From Desulfobacteraceae bacterium (GTDB lineage: Bacteria > Desulfobacterota > Desulfobacteria > Desulfobacterales > Desulfosalsimonadaceae), in the NCBI GenBank assembly GCA_014237465.1, contig JABZFM010000001.1, forward strand, positions 1 to 64,000: a stretch of DNA of 64,000 nt, given 5' to 3'. A program made the translations under genes and the position numbers. This document shows, in pieces, positions 26,372 to 35,498 of the stretch. The notes beneath the pieces are model-generated. The model did not search any database. It saw nothing but the letters and a program-made list of their open reading frames with translations, and was not told where the DNA came from. The stretch's first letter is position 1, and the number at the start of each line of letters is the position of its first letter.

Positions 26372-27013
26372 TTATCGTGGCAGATCCTGTCCGTCAAGTT
26401 CCTTCGTGAAAACAACCAATTCAGCAGCACCGACTGAAAGATCTGCTCTTTTAAACCCAAAACTTTCCATCATACGCTGGGAAGCAATGTTGCCTTTATG
26501 AGCTATGCCGATAATCTTTTGCCAACCCAGTTCATAAAGTTTCTTAAATGATTTATCGCTGAGTGCCCTGGAATAGCCGCCTCTGCGGTAATCGGGATGA
26601 ATGCCGATGAGTGAAGCATGTCCGAACTCCGCGTTTTTTTTTAAAAACTCCTCAATCTCCTCAGACCCGAAAAATGATTCAATAACCGTTTTCCAGATCT
26701 GGGGATGAAACACCAGCCATGGACGAAACAATAACGCCCGTATCACGGACAGCTTGTTATTTGAGAAAATCTGTTTGCGATAGGGGCCTTTACAGAAAAC
26801 GCAAAACCCGATGGGCTTTCCATTTACCTCCGCTTCACATACAACAACGTTTTCAGATGTAAGGAACCATTTATAAACATCGCTCATAAATGATTTGCCC
26901 AGGACCATGATCAGATGATCTTTTGGATTGAAACACTGAAAATGCAGCTCTACCAGATTATCCAAATCATCTATCGTTGCAACCTGAACATTGAGCGACT
27001 CGCTCTGCTCCAT
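26372..27013 (-). CDS. GNAT-family N-acetyltransferase
   Basis: The protein has 213 residues. The acetyl-CoA loop is visible as SLIGIHPDYRRGGYSRALSD (about 134-153), followed by the typical later segment KIIGIAHKGNIASQRMMESF. An amino group on a small molecule, sugar or protein would be the acceptor; which one is unknown. It is transcribed away from the polysaccharide operon, with 348 bp between them that must hold both promoters but where no convincing element is seen. Confidence 0.8.
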   Translation of the reverse strand: MEQSESLNVQVATIDDLDNLVELHFQCFNPKDHLIMVLGKSFMSDVYKWFLTSENVVVCEAEVNGKPIGFCVFCKGPYRKQIFSNNKLSVIRALLFRPWLVFHPQIWKTVIESFFGSEEIEEFLKKNAEFGHASLIGIHPDYRRGGYSRALSDKSFKKLYELGWQKIIGIAHKGNIASQRMMESFGFKRADLSVGAAELVVFTKELDGQDLPR

Positions 27014-27361
27014 GTTTCGCCCCCTGTGGCCTTAAGCAGAAAAGAATTTAAGGAATAGAATTTTTTTTAACTAAGTTATATAGTTGAAATTGTATAGTAT
27101 GTCAAAATATTATTTACTTCTTATGCATTGATATCGAAATAGAGGCCAATGGTATTATCGCGTAACTGTATCTGATGGCGTATAAAATTTTAATTAAATG
27201 ACTTGCTGATTCGATAATATAATGAGATAGATAACGAAATCATTTTCAAAAAAAATGTTATACTGCAATGGGAATAACATGTCCTAATGAGCAGAAAAAT
27301 TTATTGATAGAATAACAGATGTTTAATAGTAAAATTCTGAAACAAATTTTTTGAGATCAAA

Positions 27362-28564
27362 ATGCGAAAAAATTTTCTGCCATTTCATTTGCCTTCGATC
27401 GATCAAGATGACATTGAAGCGGTTGTTGATTCATTAAAATCAGGATGGCTGACAACAGGGCCGAAGACACAGTTGTTCGAGCATGAATTTAATGAATATG
27501 TGGGCTGCCGGCATGCCATCGCGGTCAACTCTTGCACATCTGCACTCCATCTGGCCCTTGAAGCGGTGGGGGTGGGAAAAGCAGATCTGGTCATTGTGCC
27601 CGTTCTTACCTTTACATCAACAGCGGCCGCTGTGTGCTATACGGGAGCTACGCCCCTATTCGTGGATATATGCCCCAATGATGCCAATATGGACTCTGAC
27701 AAAATCGATGCCCTTCTATATCGCTTAGGCACGGATGCTAAGAGAGCAAAGGCTGTAATACCTGTGCACTACGGCGGATACCCATGTGACCTGAACAGTA
27801 TCCAGGAAATTACACGGCAGCATGGGCTTTACATCATTGAAGATGCCGCCCATGCGCTGCCGACGAAATACAATATGCAAATGATCGGCACTATCGGTGA
27901 CTTGACGGCTTTCAGTTTTTACGCCACCAAAAACATCACGACCGGCGAAGGCGGTATGGTCACCACTGAAAACGACCAGTGGGCTGAAAATATCAGAAAA
28001 AACAGCCTCCATGGGATGAACCGGGACGCCTGGAAGCGATACAGAGCAGAGGGCAGCTGGTATTATGAAGTGACCGATTTGGGCCACAAATACAACATGC
28101 CGGACACGGCTGCTGCGTTGGGGCTGCAGCAACTGAGAAAATGCGACTTGTTTCATGAAAAACGATGCGCCATCGCACATCAATATACTCAGCATTTCAG
28201 CAGGATGGAAGCCATTGAGCTGCCGGGATCTACGGTGAATGCCATCAACAGTTGTCCGGATGGATATCAGCATGCCTGGCATCTATTCCCGATCCTTGTG
28301 TCTCCGAATAGGCTTAAAATAGACCGGAATCGGTTTATCCAGGAACTCCAAAAACGAAACATCGGGTCCAGTGTTCATTTTATTCCGCTTCACTTTCATC
28401 CCTATTATGCCGAAAGGCTGGGATATCAGAAAGGTGATTTTCCAGTGGCCGAATCTTTTTATGAGCGAACCGTGTCGCTTCCCATCCACCCGCGCATGAC
28501 GGATGAGGATGTCCGGGATGTCATTGAGGCCGTTTATGACATCACTATTCAATTCAAAAGGTAA
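27362..28564 (+). CDS. DegT/DnrJ/EryC1-type sugar aminotransferase
   Basis: The 400-residue PLP enzyme has the family landmarks GWLTTGPKTQLFE near the start and EDAAHA (D161, cofactor ring). K190 in FYATKNITTGEGGM is the Schiff-base lysine. It would aminate a nucleotide-bound keto sugar to an amino sugar. It is the first gene of the rightward polysaccharide locus and ends 2 bp before the epimerase/dehydratase gene, which could make its keto-sugar substrate. The ATG follows an AT-rich leader without a strong ribosome binding site. Confidence 0.92.
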   Translation: MRKNFLPFHLPSIDQDDIEAVVDSLKSGWLTTGPKTQLFEHEFNEYVGCRHAIAVNSCTSALHLALEAVGVGKADLVIVPVLTFTSTAAAVCYTGATPLFVDICPNDANMDSDKIDALLYRLGTDAKRAKAVIPVHYGGYPCDLNSIQEITRQHGLYIIEDAAHALPTKYNMQMIGTIGDLTAFSFYATKNITTGEGGMVTTENDQWAENIRKNSLHGMNRDAWKRYRAEGSWYYEVTDLGHKYNMPDTAAALGLQQLRKCDLFHEKRCAIAHQYTQHFSRMEAIELPGSTVNAINSCPDGYQHAWHLFPILVSPNRLKIDRNRFIQELQKRNIGSSVHFIPLHFHPYYAERLGYQKGDFPVAESFYERTVSLPIHPRMTDEDVRDVIEAVYDITIQFKR

Positions 28565-28566
28565 CT

Positions 28567-30450
28567 ATGAATAAAATTCAATACCGTATATCGGATAATG
28601 GAACCATACAGCGACTGTTTGAGTTTGGTATTCACCATCGGTTATGGGTGGTCGTTTCACTGCACATCATCGTCTTTTTCCTTTCCTATTATTGCGCATA
28701 TTTTCTCAAGTTCGACCAAGTAATGCCTTTGGATATTCTCATCCGAACTTTACCAATATTGATTATACTGCGACTGGTCGTCTTTTCGTATTTCCAAATT
28801 TTTCAAGGCATGTTCAGGTATACATCATTTTATGATATTATGAATATATTGAAAGCTGCCACCCTGAGCAGTTTGATATTTGTGATTTATTTAATATTTT
28901 CAATTCATTTATACCTTCTCGCAGTGGTCATCATCGACTGGATACTGCTGCTGCTGTTGGCTGGTTTTATTCGTTTATTACTTAAATATATTCGGTTTAG
29001 CCTCTATCGTCTTCCGTTAAAAAAGAGAACGCTGGTGGCCGGGAGCATGGACGAATGTATTACCATTGTCGGACTTCTCAAAGAGAGTGAGGATGTGCCT
29101 TTGTATCCGGTCGCCTGTCTGGGTTTTAGGTCTCATCAAAACTTGCAGCATGTGCAGGGAGTAGAAATAGTAAGGCAAACTGACGAAATAGAAAAAATCT
29201 TTATTAAATATAATGTGCAGGAAGTTCTGATCGGCTCTTCATTGAGATATTCTAAAGAGCTGAATCGTATTGCTGAAGCCTGCGGACTAACAAACATCTG
29301 TATCAGAATATTGCCGCCTCTGAGTGACTTTTTTGATGACTTTAAATTTACGGAAGTTATGCACAATATCAATGTGGCGGACCTTATTGAACGTGAAGCT
29401 GTTAATCATGATGACGAGAATATAAAGACTTATATAAAAGGGAAAAGTATTCTGGTTACAGGCGCCGGGGGGTCCATCGGCCGGCAACTATGTCTCCAGA
29501 TTGCAAGATACCATCCTCGCCTCATCATACTCCTGGAACGGTTTGAAAATAATTTGCATAGAGTAGAAGTCGAATTAAAGGCAGAATTCTGCTTTCAGAA
29601 TGTTAGATCATTTCTGACAAGCATAAACAATTCAGAAGAGATACTCAAAGTACTCAAGGAGGAATCGGTTGACATTATTTTCCATTGTGCCGCACATAAA
29701 CATGTCCGGTTTCTGGAAAATCATCCAATGGAAGCCGGTTACAACAATGTAATCGGCACAAGAAGCGTGGCAATGGCAGCCGAAAGGGCGGGGGTAGAGA
29801 AATTCATCATGGTCTCCACAGATAAGGCGGTTCAACCGACAAACATCATGGGGGCCAGCAAAAAAATTGCCGAGATGTATATACAGTCTCTAAACAATCA
29901 TAGCCGCACGAAATATATTACCGTTCGCTTTGGCAATGTGTTGAACAGTGAAGGCAGTGTCATTCCAATTTTTACTGAACAGATAAAAAAAGGTGGCCCG
30001 GTGACGGTTACGCATCCGGACATGGAACGATTTTTTATGACCATTCCGGAATCATGCCAGCTGATTCTGCAGGCGCTTTTTATGGGGCAAGGGGGCGAGA
30101 TATTCGTTCTGGAAATGGGTAATCAGGTAAAAATACTTGAGATAGCAGAAAGAATGATCCGGATGGCGGGCAAAATGCCTAACACAGATGTACCCATTGT
30201 TTTTATTGGACTGCAAGAGGGGGAGAAGCTGAAGGAAGAACTGTTTAATTCGGATGAAATTCCTGAACCGACGGCAAGCCCCTTTATTTTAATGGCCAGC
30301 AGTCAAAGAAATGACCACAACTGGCTGGTGCAGGAGGTCCAGGAAATCGAAAAATTAATTTTTCAAAGAAATGAGATCGGCCTTGTCCAAAAATTCCGAG
30401 ATATTTTACCGGGATACACATCGGAAAAGTTTTTCTCTCAAAAGAATTAA
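28567..30450 (+). CDS. CapD/WbpM-like membrane nucleotide-sugar epimerase/dehydratase
   Basis: The 627-residue protein has four hydrophobic segments between about 25 and 140, then a CoA-binding-like domain, then an extended SDR domain. The cofactor loop is ILVTGAGGSIGRQL (about 294-307). The catalytic motif reads MGASKKIAEMY, with Met in place of the usual Tyr of YxxxK, as in the WbpM/CapD group. These enzymes are UDP-GlcNAc 4,6-dehydratases that feed amino sugar synthesis. It fits directly with the upstream aminotransferase. Confidence 0.92.
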   Translation: MNKIQYRISDNGTIQRLFEFGIHHRLWVVVSLHIIVFFLSYYCAYFLKFDQVMPLDILIRTLPILIILRLVVFSYFQIFQGMFRYTSFYDIMNILKAATLSSLIFVIYLIFSIHLYLLAVVIIDWILLLLLAGFIRLLLKYIRFSLYRLPLKKRTLVAGSMDECITIVGLLKESEDVPLYPVACLGFRSHQNLQHVQGVEIVRQTDEIEKIFIKYNVQEVLIGSSLRYSKELNRIAEACGLTNICIRILPPLSDFFDDFKFTEVMHNINVADLIEREAVNHDDENIKTYIKGKSILVTGAGGSIGRQLCLQIARYHPRLIILLERFENNLHRVEVELKAEFCFQNVRSFLTSINNSEEILKVLKEESVDIIFHCAAHKHVRFLENHPMEAGYNNVIGTRSVAMAAERAGVEKFIMVSTDKAVQPTNIMGASKKIAEMYIQSLNNHSRTKYITVRFGNVLNSEGSVIPIFTEQIKKGGPVTVTHPDMERFFMTIPESCQLILQALFMGQGGEIFVLEMGNQVKILEIAERMIRMAGKMPNTDVPIVFIGLQEGEKLKEELFNSDEIPEPTASPFILMASSQRNDHNWLVQEVQEIEKLIFQRNEIGLVQKFRDILPGYTSEKFFSQKN

Positions 30451-30489
30451 GATTTGGACAATCCCTTGATTAAAAAGGAGTCTGAGTAG

Positions 30490-31683
30490 ATGTCATCAAA
30501 CAGGAAACCGGATAAGATAAAAGTTGTTCATCTTAGCAACCACGACATGGGCTTACGGGTTCATGCGCGAAATCAGTTATTGTATTTAAAACAACGGGGC
30601 TATGATGTGTCAATGATATGTAATCCCGGCGATTACTTGAAAAAAGACATGGTGACTTCCGACGGAATTTTCGTTAAAGCCATCCCATTCCCTTCCAGCT
30701 TAGCTCTGAAGCAGGATCTCATAACTTTTTATCAATTGTGGCGGTATTTTTCCCGCAACGGTTTTCATATTGTGCATACGCATATGATTAAACCCGGCCT
30801 GCTGGGACGGCTTGCCGCTCGACTGGCAGGCGTTCCAGTGGTTGTGCACACCATACACGGGTTTCATTTCCATGATGAAATGAGTCCGGTAAAGATAAAG
30901 TTCTATTCAAGTATTGAGAGATTTGGGACTCTGTTTAGCGACATGATGCTCAGCCAGAACAGAGAAGATATGAAGACAGCGATTGGTATGAAAATATGCA
31001 AGCCGGATATGCTCAAATTCCTGGGTAATGGCATAGATATCAACAGGTTCCACCCATCAAGGATTCACCCTCAAATCATTGATGCCAAAAGAAAAGAACT
31101 GGGAATTGATCCGGGAAAAAAAGTTGTCGGCATGCTGGCGCGCGTGGTTCGCGAAAAAGGGTATTATGAATACTTACAAGCGCTTAAAATTTTAAGGGAA
31201 CGAGGTTTGCCGGTTCTTTTCCTGGCAGTTGGGTTCAGACACTACAAGAAAGGGGCTATTGACCCCATGGCAATGGCTCAGGAAATGGGTCTCAATGGCC
31301 ATTTTCAATACTTAGGCACGCGGGATGATATTCCGGACTTTATAGCAGCCCTCGACTTGGTGGTGCTGGCTTCATGGGCAGAGGGAATCCCAAGAAATCT
31401 CATGGAAGCGGCGGCCATGGGAAAACCCGTAGTTGCCACGGATGTCAGAGGAACACGGGAAACCGTGATTCATGGTAAAACCGGTTTGCTGGTTCCTGTG
31501 AAAGATTCGCTGAGCCTGGCCGATGCGATTGAAGAAATGCTTTACTCCCCGGAAAAGGCTCAAGGCATGGGGCTGGCAGCTCGAAAGCATGCCGAAGAAA
31601 TGTTTGATGAACGGGAATATTTCAAAAGAACAGACAAATATTATCGTTGGCTTTTGCAAAATAAGATGCAAACAAAACTTTAA
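30490..31683 (+). CDS. GT4-family glycosyltransferase
   Basis: The 397-residue GT-B enzyme has an N-terminal half with HTHMIKPGLLGRLAARLAGV. The C-terminal half has GMLARVVREKGYYEYLQAL and the nucleotide-sugar motif EGIPRNLMEAAAMGKPVVAT, a variant of the family E(x7)E pattern. It adds a sugar to the lipid-linked repeat unit on the inner face of the membrane. An AAAAGGAG site precedes the ATG. The initiating transferase starts 15 bp later, so the two are co-expressed. Confidence 0.9.
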   Translation: MSSNRKPDKIKVVHLSNHDMGLRVHARNQLLYLKQRGYDVSMICNPGDYLKKDMVTSDGIFVKAIPFPSSLALKQDLITFYQLWRYFSRNGFHIVHTHMIKPGLLGRLAARLAGVPVVVHTIHGFHFHDEMSPVKIKFYSSIERFGTLFSDMMLSQNREDMKTAIGMKICKPDMLKFLGNGIDINRFHPSRIHPQIIDAKRKELGIDPGKKVVGMLARVVREKGYYEYLQALKILRERGLPVLFLAVGFRHYKKGAIDPMAMAQEMGLNGHFQYLGTRDDIPDFIAALDLVVLASWAEGIPRNLMEAAAMGKPVVATDVRGTRETVIHGKTGLLVPVKDSLSLADAIEEMLYSPEKAQGMGLAARKHAEEMFDEREYFKRTDKYYRWLLQNKMQTKL

Positions 31684-31698
31684 GTTGCCACAAATCCA

Positions 31699-32319
31699 AT
31701 GAAAACAAAAAGGATTTTTGACTATTTTGCTTCCCTGGCCGGGGTAATTGTGCTTAGCCCGTTGCTGCTTATGATTGCTGTTTTCATTAAGCTTGATTCA
31801 GTGGGGTCCGTGTTTTATCGAAGCAAACGAATTGGAAAAGGGGGCAGAATCATCCGGGTTTTAAAATTCAGGACAATGGTAGAAGAGGCAGAGCACTTGG
31901 GACCGCCAGTCACATATGCCGGTGACCATCGCATTACCCGGTTCGGTAAAATCCTCAGAAAAACAAAATTAGATGAGATTCCTCAGCTGTTTAATGTCAT
32001 AAACGGCGATATGAGTCTTGTAGGCCCACGTGCGGAGGATCCTAAATTTGCGCGTTATTTTGAAGGTAAATATCAGCCGCTTTTGAGCGTTCAACCCGGT
32101 ATGACCGGTATGTCATGGGTAAAACTCAAACATTTTCATGAAGAACGCATCGATGCCGGATCAAACTGGGAAAAACACTATGTCGAAGTTTCTTTACCCC
32201 GCAAATTAGAAATGGATCTGCTATATGTAAACAATAAGTCCTTACTACTGGATGTCTGCCTTATTATTCAAACAGTTGCCGGACTGTTAAAAAATTTTAT
32301 TCATCCCTCCAAGGGATAA
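31699..32319 (+). CDS. Initiating phosphoglycosyltransferase (bacterial sugar transferase family)
   Basis: The 206-residue protein is a short monotopic type with one N-terminal hydrophobic hairpin (about 9-30). The cytosolic core has KFRTMVEEAE, RITRFGKILRKTKLDEIPQL and the signature NGDMSLVGPRAE. It transfers a sugar phosphate from a UDP-sugar to undecaprenyl phosphate and so starts the repeat unit. It lacks the large N-terminal membrane domain of WbaP-type enzymes. Confidence 0.93.
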   Translation: MKTKRIFDYFASLAGVIVLSPLLLMIAVFIKLDSVGSVFYRSKRIGKGGRIIRVLKFRTMVEEAEHLGPPVTYAGDHRITRFGKILRKTKLDEIPQLFNVINGDMSLVGPRAEDPKFARYFEGKYQPLLSVQPGMTGMSWVKLKHFHEERIDAGSNWEKHYVEVSLPRKLEMDLLYVNNKSLLLDVCLIIQTVAGLLKNFIHPSKG

Positions 32320-32386
32320 GTTTGACAAATCTATGGCGGTATGAAAAATACTCATGAAAGGGTTAATGCAATGAAAGGTTTTTGGC

Positions 32387-33361
32387 ATGCATCGATGGCA
32401 AATAAGGCACTGGGATGAAGCTGATTCAGATCAGATTTTATCGCTGATTAATCTGGTTCAGCCGCATATGCCATTTTCAAAGGAAAAATGGCGATGGGCA
32501 TACACCGATCATCCTGATGGACCGTTTGCAGCATGGGTTTGTGAGGAAAAAAATCGCATTGTCGGCTTTTACGGTTTGGCAAGGTATCGCTGGTATATCC
32601 AGGGAAAAGAAGCTGATTGCCTGATGCCGGTTGATGCCATGACCCATCCCGACTACAGGATGCAGGGTATGCATGACGCCATGGTCAAGGTGGCCATGAA
32701 GCATATCCTGGAAAGCCAGGTACCTTTGGCGTATGTATTCCCGAACGAAAAATCCACCCGGTCGCTGCTCAACCACCAATGGCAAATGATTTTCCAGATA
32801 CCACTGTTGAAAAAATCGATCGGTGAGCAGGAATCTTTCGTAAATCATGACAAAATTAATGTAAAGGAAATCTTTTCTTTCGATGAGCGGTTCGATGACC
32901 TCGACGCTTCCCTTAAAGAGTCATTGCCACTCCGACTGGCAAGAGACCGACACTACTTGACCTGGCGTTATCTTGACAACCAGTCTCAAACATATCGAAT
33001 CTTCGTGGCCGGTGATGAAAAATACTTACATGGATACATGATATTCAAGGTTTATCAGCATGCCGATGAAGAAGTAAGGGCACACATTGTGGATTTTTTT
33101 GCCCGACCCGATTCTGAAAATGAAGCCAATGCACTTATACGTAAGGCGATTCTGCTTTCTGCCGAAGAAAATGTGAACGAGCTGTCTTGCTGGATGCTGC
33201 CGCATGTTCCATTGTGTCAAAATTTTAATCGTTTTGGATTTAAACACCAAGAAATTGATCGTTTCTTGTTTGTCCATCCAACTGCTTCCGAATTAAACCG
33301 GGATCAGGAGGATATAACTCAAAACTGGTATTTGACTATGGGAGACTCCGATATTTACTAG
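32387..33361 (+). CDS. GNAT-type acetyltransferase of the polysaccharide locus
   Basis: In this 324-residue protein, the first half has a GNAT domain (VDAMTHPDYRMQGMHDAMVK at about 85-104 carries the acetyl-CoA loop). The second half is a further domain with RLARDRHYLTWRYLDN. Long GNAT proteins like this occur in polysaccharide loci and may N-acylate amino sugars such as those made by the DegT enzyme. The ATG chosen follows an AAAGG site. Confidence 0.75.
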   Translation: MHRWQIRHWDEADSDQILSLINLVQPHMPFSKEKWRWAYTDHPDGPFAAWVCEEKNRIVGFYGLARYRWYIQGKEADCLMPVDAMTHPDYRMQGMHDAMVKVAMKHILESQVPLAYVFPNEKSTRSLLNHQWQMIFQIPLLKKSIGEQESFVNHDKINVKEIFSFDERFDDLDASLKESLPLRLARDRHYLTWRYLDNQSQTYRIFVAGDEKYLHGYMIFKVYQHADEEVRAHIVDFFARPDSENEANALIRKAILLSAEENVNELSCWMLPHVPLCQNFNRFGFKHQEIDRFLFVHPTASELNRDQEDITQNWYLTMGDSDIY

Positions 33362-33431
33362 GGAGATTATATTTTGCACCCTTAAACAACTTATTTTTCG
33401 ATTCTGTCACACTTGAGAGAGGAGTTTGTCG

Positions 33432-34094
33432 ATGAAACGAGATGAGCAGGTCGTTGTGCTGGTCTCACATGCGGATGATGAATCTGTGGGTTGCGGCGGC
33501 TATATCCCCCTGTTGAAGCGCAAAGGGTTTGAAGTGATCGTGGTCATAGCTTCCAATTGCCGGTTTGACAGGAAGGGTAAGGCGATCAATAATAAGGATA
33601 GCAGCTTCGAAGCCTGCCGCGAACTGGGAGTAGATAAGGTTTTTTTTCTGGATCTGAATGACCAGGAATTCGAGACCTACCCCACACAGGAGATTATCAG
33701 GCGACTGACAGCACTTGACTTGAAGCCGGGTTTGATCATAACGCATTCTGCGGGAGACCTTAATAGAGACCATCGCATCATTCATGAAATCGCCATGCTC
33801 TTTGGCAGATCCATATATCGGCAGATTTGCATTCTTGGTTGTGAAATTCTCAATGGCAATGAATATTTTGGTGGCGCTTTTCATCCTAATTTTTATGTGG
33901 ATATCGGCGAATCCATTGAAATAAAAAAAAGAGCTTTTAGTTGCTACCAAAATGAAGCTCGTGATTTTCCAAACCCCTATTCACCAAACGGACTGGAGAT
34001 TAAAGCACGACAGAGAGGCTTGGAAGTCGGATTTCAATATGCTGAAGCATATCAGGTCCTGCGCTGGTTTCCGGGAACCGGAGATGGTTTCTAA
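33432..34094 (+). CDS. PIG-L family zinc deacetylase
   Basis: The protein is 220 residues from the ATG that follows GGAG by 7 bases. The metal motif is SHADDE (H13, D16), with a later NRDHRIIHE supplying another His. Members remove acetyl groups from N-acetyl sugars such as GlcNAc units. Its presence next to an acetyltransferase suggests that acetylation of the repeat unit is adjusted. It ends 1 bp before the sulfatase-like gene. Confidence 0.87.
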   Translation: MKRDEQVVVLVSHADDESVGCGGYIPLLKRKGFEVIVVIASNCRFDRKGKAINNKDSSFEACRELGVDKVFFLDLNDQEFETYPTQEIIRRLTALDLKPGLIITHSAGDLNRDHRIIHEIAMLFGRSIYRQICILGCEILNGNEYFGGAFHPNFYVDIGESIEIKKRAFSCYQNEARDFPNPYSPNGLEIKARQRGLEVGFQYAEAYQVLRWFPGTGDGF

Positions 34095-34095
34095 T

Positions 34096-35490
34096 ATGAA
34101 AAAAAAACCGAATATTATTCTTATCAGTATGGATGCGACGCGCTGGGACCATTTATCCTGCTATGGATATCGTCGAAATACCACCCCCAATATTGATCGA
34201 CTGGCCTCCCAGGGGGTCATTTATCAACAGGCGATTTGTCCGGCGTGCTGGACACTCCCTTCACATGCTTCCATGTTTACAGGTCTTTACGTGTCCCAGC
34301 ACGGCACTCATTTCGACAACCCGGTCTTGAGTCGAAAGGTAGTCACTATTTCGGAATTTCTTAAACAGAGCGGCTATCAGACCATTGGATTTCCATGTAA
34401 CGAGTGGCTTTCCGATGCCTTTGGGTTTCATCGCGGTTTTGACACCTATCGTTTCAGAGAGCCCTGGATGAACCAGATGGTCCAATATTCAAAAGCCGGC
34501 TCCTTGATCGTTAAGGCTTACAACAAATTATACAGATCGAAAAAAGGGCGCATGAGCAGGAAAGTGAATGAATGGGTACAACAGCAGTTTCAAAAAACAT
34601 ATAGCGCCGACACTCCGTTCTATTTATTTGTTCTTTTCAGCGACCCTCATCTGCCGTACAATGTTTATCCATCTACCAAGCGCTATTTGGGGGGAAAACT
34701 GCCGCGCGCCCTTAAAGTCAATCAGGATCCCCATAAATACATAGTTGGAAAGGCAGACATGAAGCCTGAAGAATTCGACTTGCTCAACGGATTATACGAC
34801 GGCGAGATATCATTTATGGATGAGAGAATCGGCGATCTATTAAAAGTGATCAGCAGCTATGTCCCTTTAGAAGATTGTATGATCATCATTACTGCCGACC
34901 ATGGTGAGAATATCGGGGATCACGGTTTAATGGCTCACCAATACTGCCTTTATGATACGCTGATTCACGTCCCGCTGATAGTTAAATATCCGGAAAATGC
35001 GGATGCCGGGACAAGCGTCCCGGCCATGGTTCAAACAAATGAAATAGTAACGACCATTCTGGATGTTATCGACATCCCGAAATCAAGTATTGACAGCAGC
35101 CTGCAAGGCCGGAGCCTCAAGCCATCGATCGTTGAGCAGTCGCCACTGGCCTTTGCCGTTTCTGAGGAACCGGCTCCGAATTTGCGCCGGATAAAGTGCG
35201 TATATCCGGATTCTGACTACAGTTCGTATGACCGTCAATTACGAGCCATTCGAAGTGAGGAATACAAGTTCATATGGGCTTCCGACGGTAGACACGAACT
35301 GGTCAATTTAAAGACGGATCCACAGGAAAAAACCAATATAATCAACGATCAGCCGGAAAAGGCCCGTGAAATGGAATCAACTCTTGAGCAATGGCTGGCC
35401 TCAATCGACACGGATGCCCTGTCCGAGAAAACAGTGGCAACCTGTGACGATGCCGTTGTCCATCGTTTGAAAGATCTGGGCTATTTATAG
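34096..35490 (+). CDS. Sulfatase/alkaline-phosphatase superfamily hydrolase with Thr at the nucleophile site
   Basis: The protein is 464 residues from the ATG at 34096; an in-frame ATG at 33952 would overlap the deacetylase gene heavily and adds no homologous sequence. Metal ligands appear at D13 (LISMDATRWDH) and in TADHGENIGDHG. At the place where sulfatases carry Cys or Ser in C/S-x-P-S-R, this protein has T53 (CWTLPSHASMFTG). It may therefore be a phosphodiesterase or phosphotransferase rather than a sulfatase needing formylglycine. The C-terminus ends RLKDLGYL, shared with two later proteins. No signal peptide is seen. Confidence 0.85.
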   Translation: MKKKPNIILISMDATRWDHLSCYGYRRNTTPNIDRLASQGVIYQQAICPACWTLPSHASMFTGLYVSQHGTHFDNPVLSRKVVTISEFLKQSGYQTIGFPCNEWLSDAFGFHRGFDTYRFREPWMNQMVQYSKAGSLIVKAYNKLYRSKKGRMSRKVNEWVQQQFQKTYSADTPFYLFVLFSDPHLPYNVYPSTKRYLGGKLPRALKVNQDPHKYIVGKADMKPEEFDLLNGLYDGEISFMDERIGDLLKVISSYVPLEDCMIIITADHGENIGDHGLMAHQYCLYDTLIHVPLIVKYPENADAGTSVPAMVQTNEIVTTILDVIDIPKSSIDSSLQGRSLKPSIVEQSPLAFAVSEEPAPNLRRIKCVYPDSDYSSYDRQLRAIRSEEYKFIWASDGRHELVNLKTDPQEKTNIINDQPEKAREMESTLEQWLASIDTDALSEKTVATCDDAVVHRLKDLGYL

Positions 35491-35498
35491 GTAAGTCA

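Noticed and set aside
33952-34095. Upstream start for the sulfatase-like gene
   Set aside because: The extra 48 residues overlap the deacetylase gene in another frame and do not resemble the family; the ATG at 34096 directly follows the deacetylase stop.
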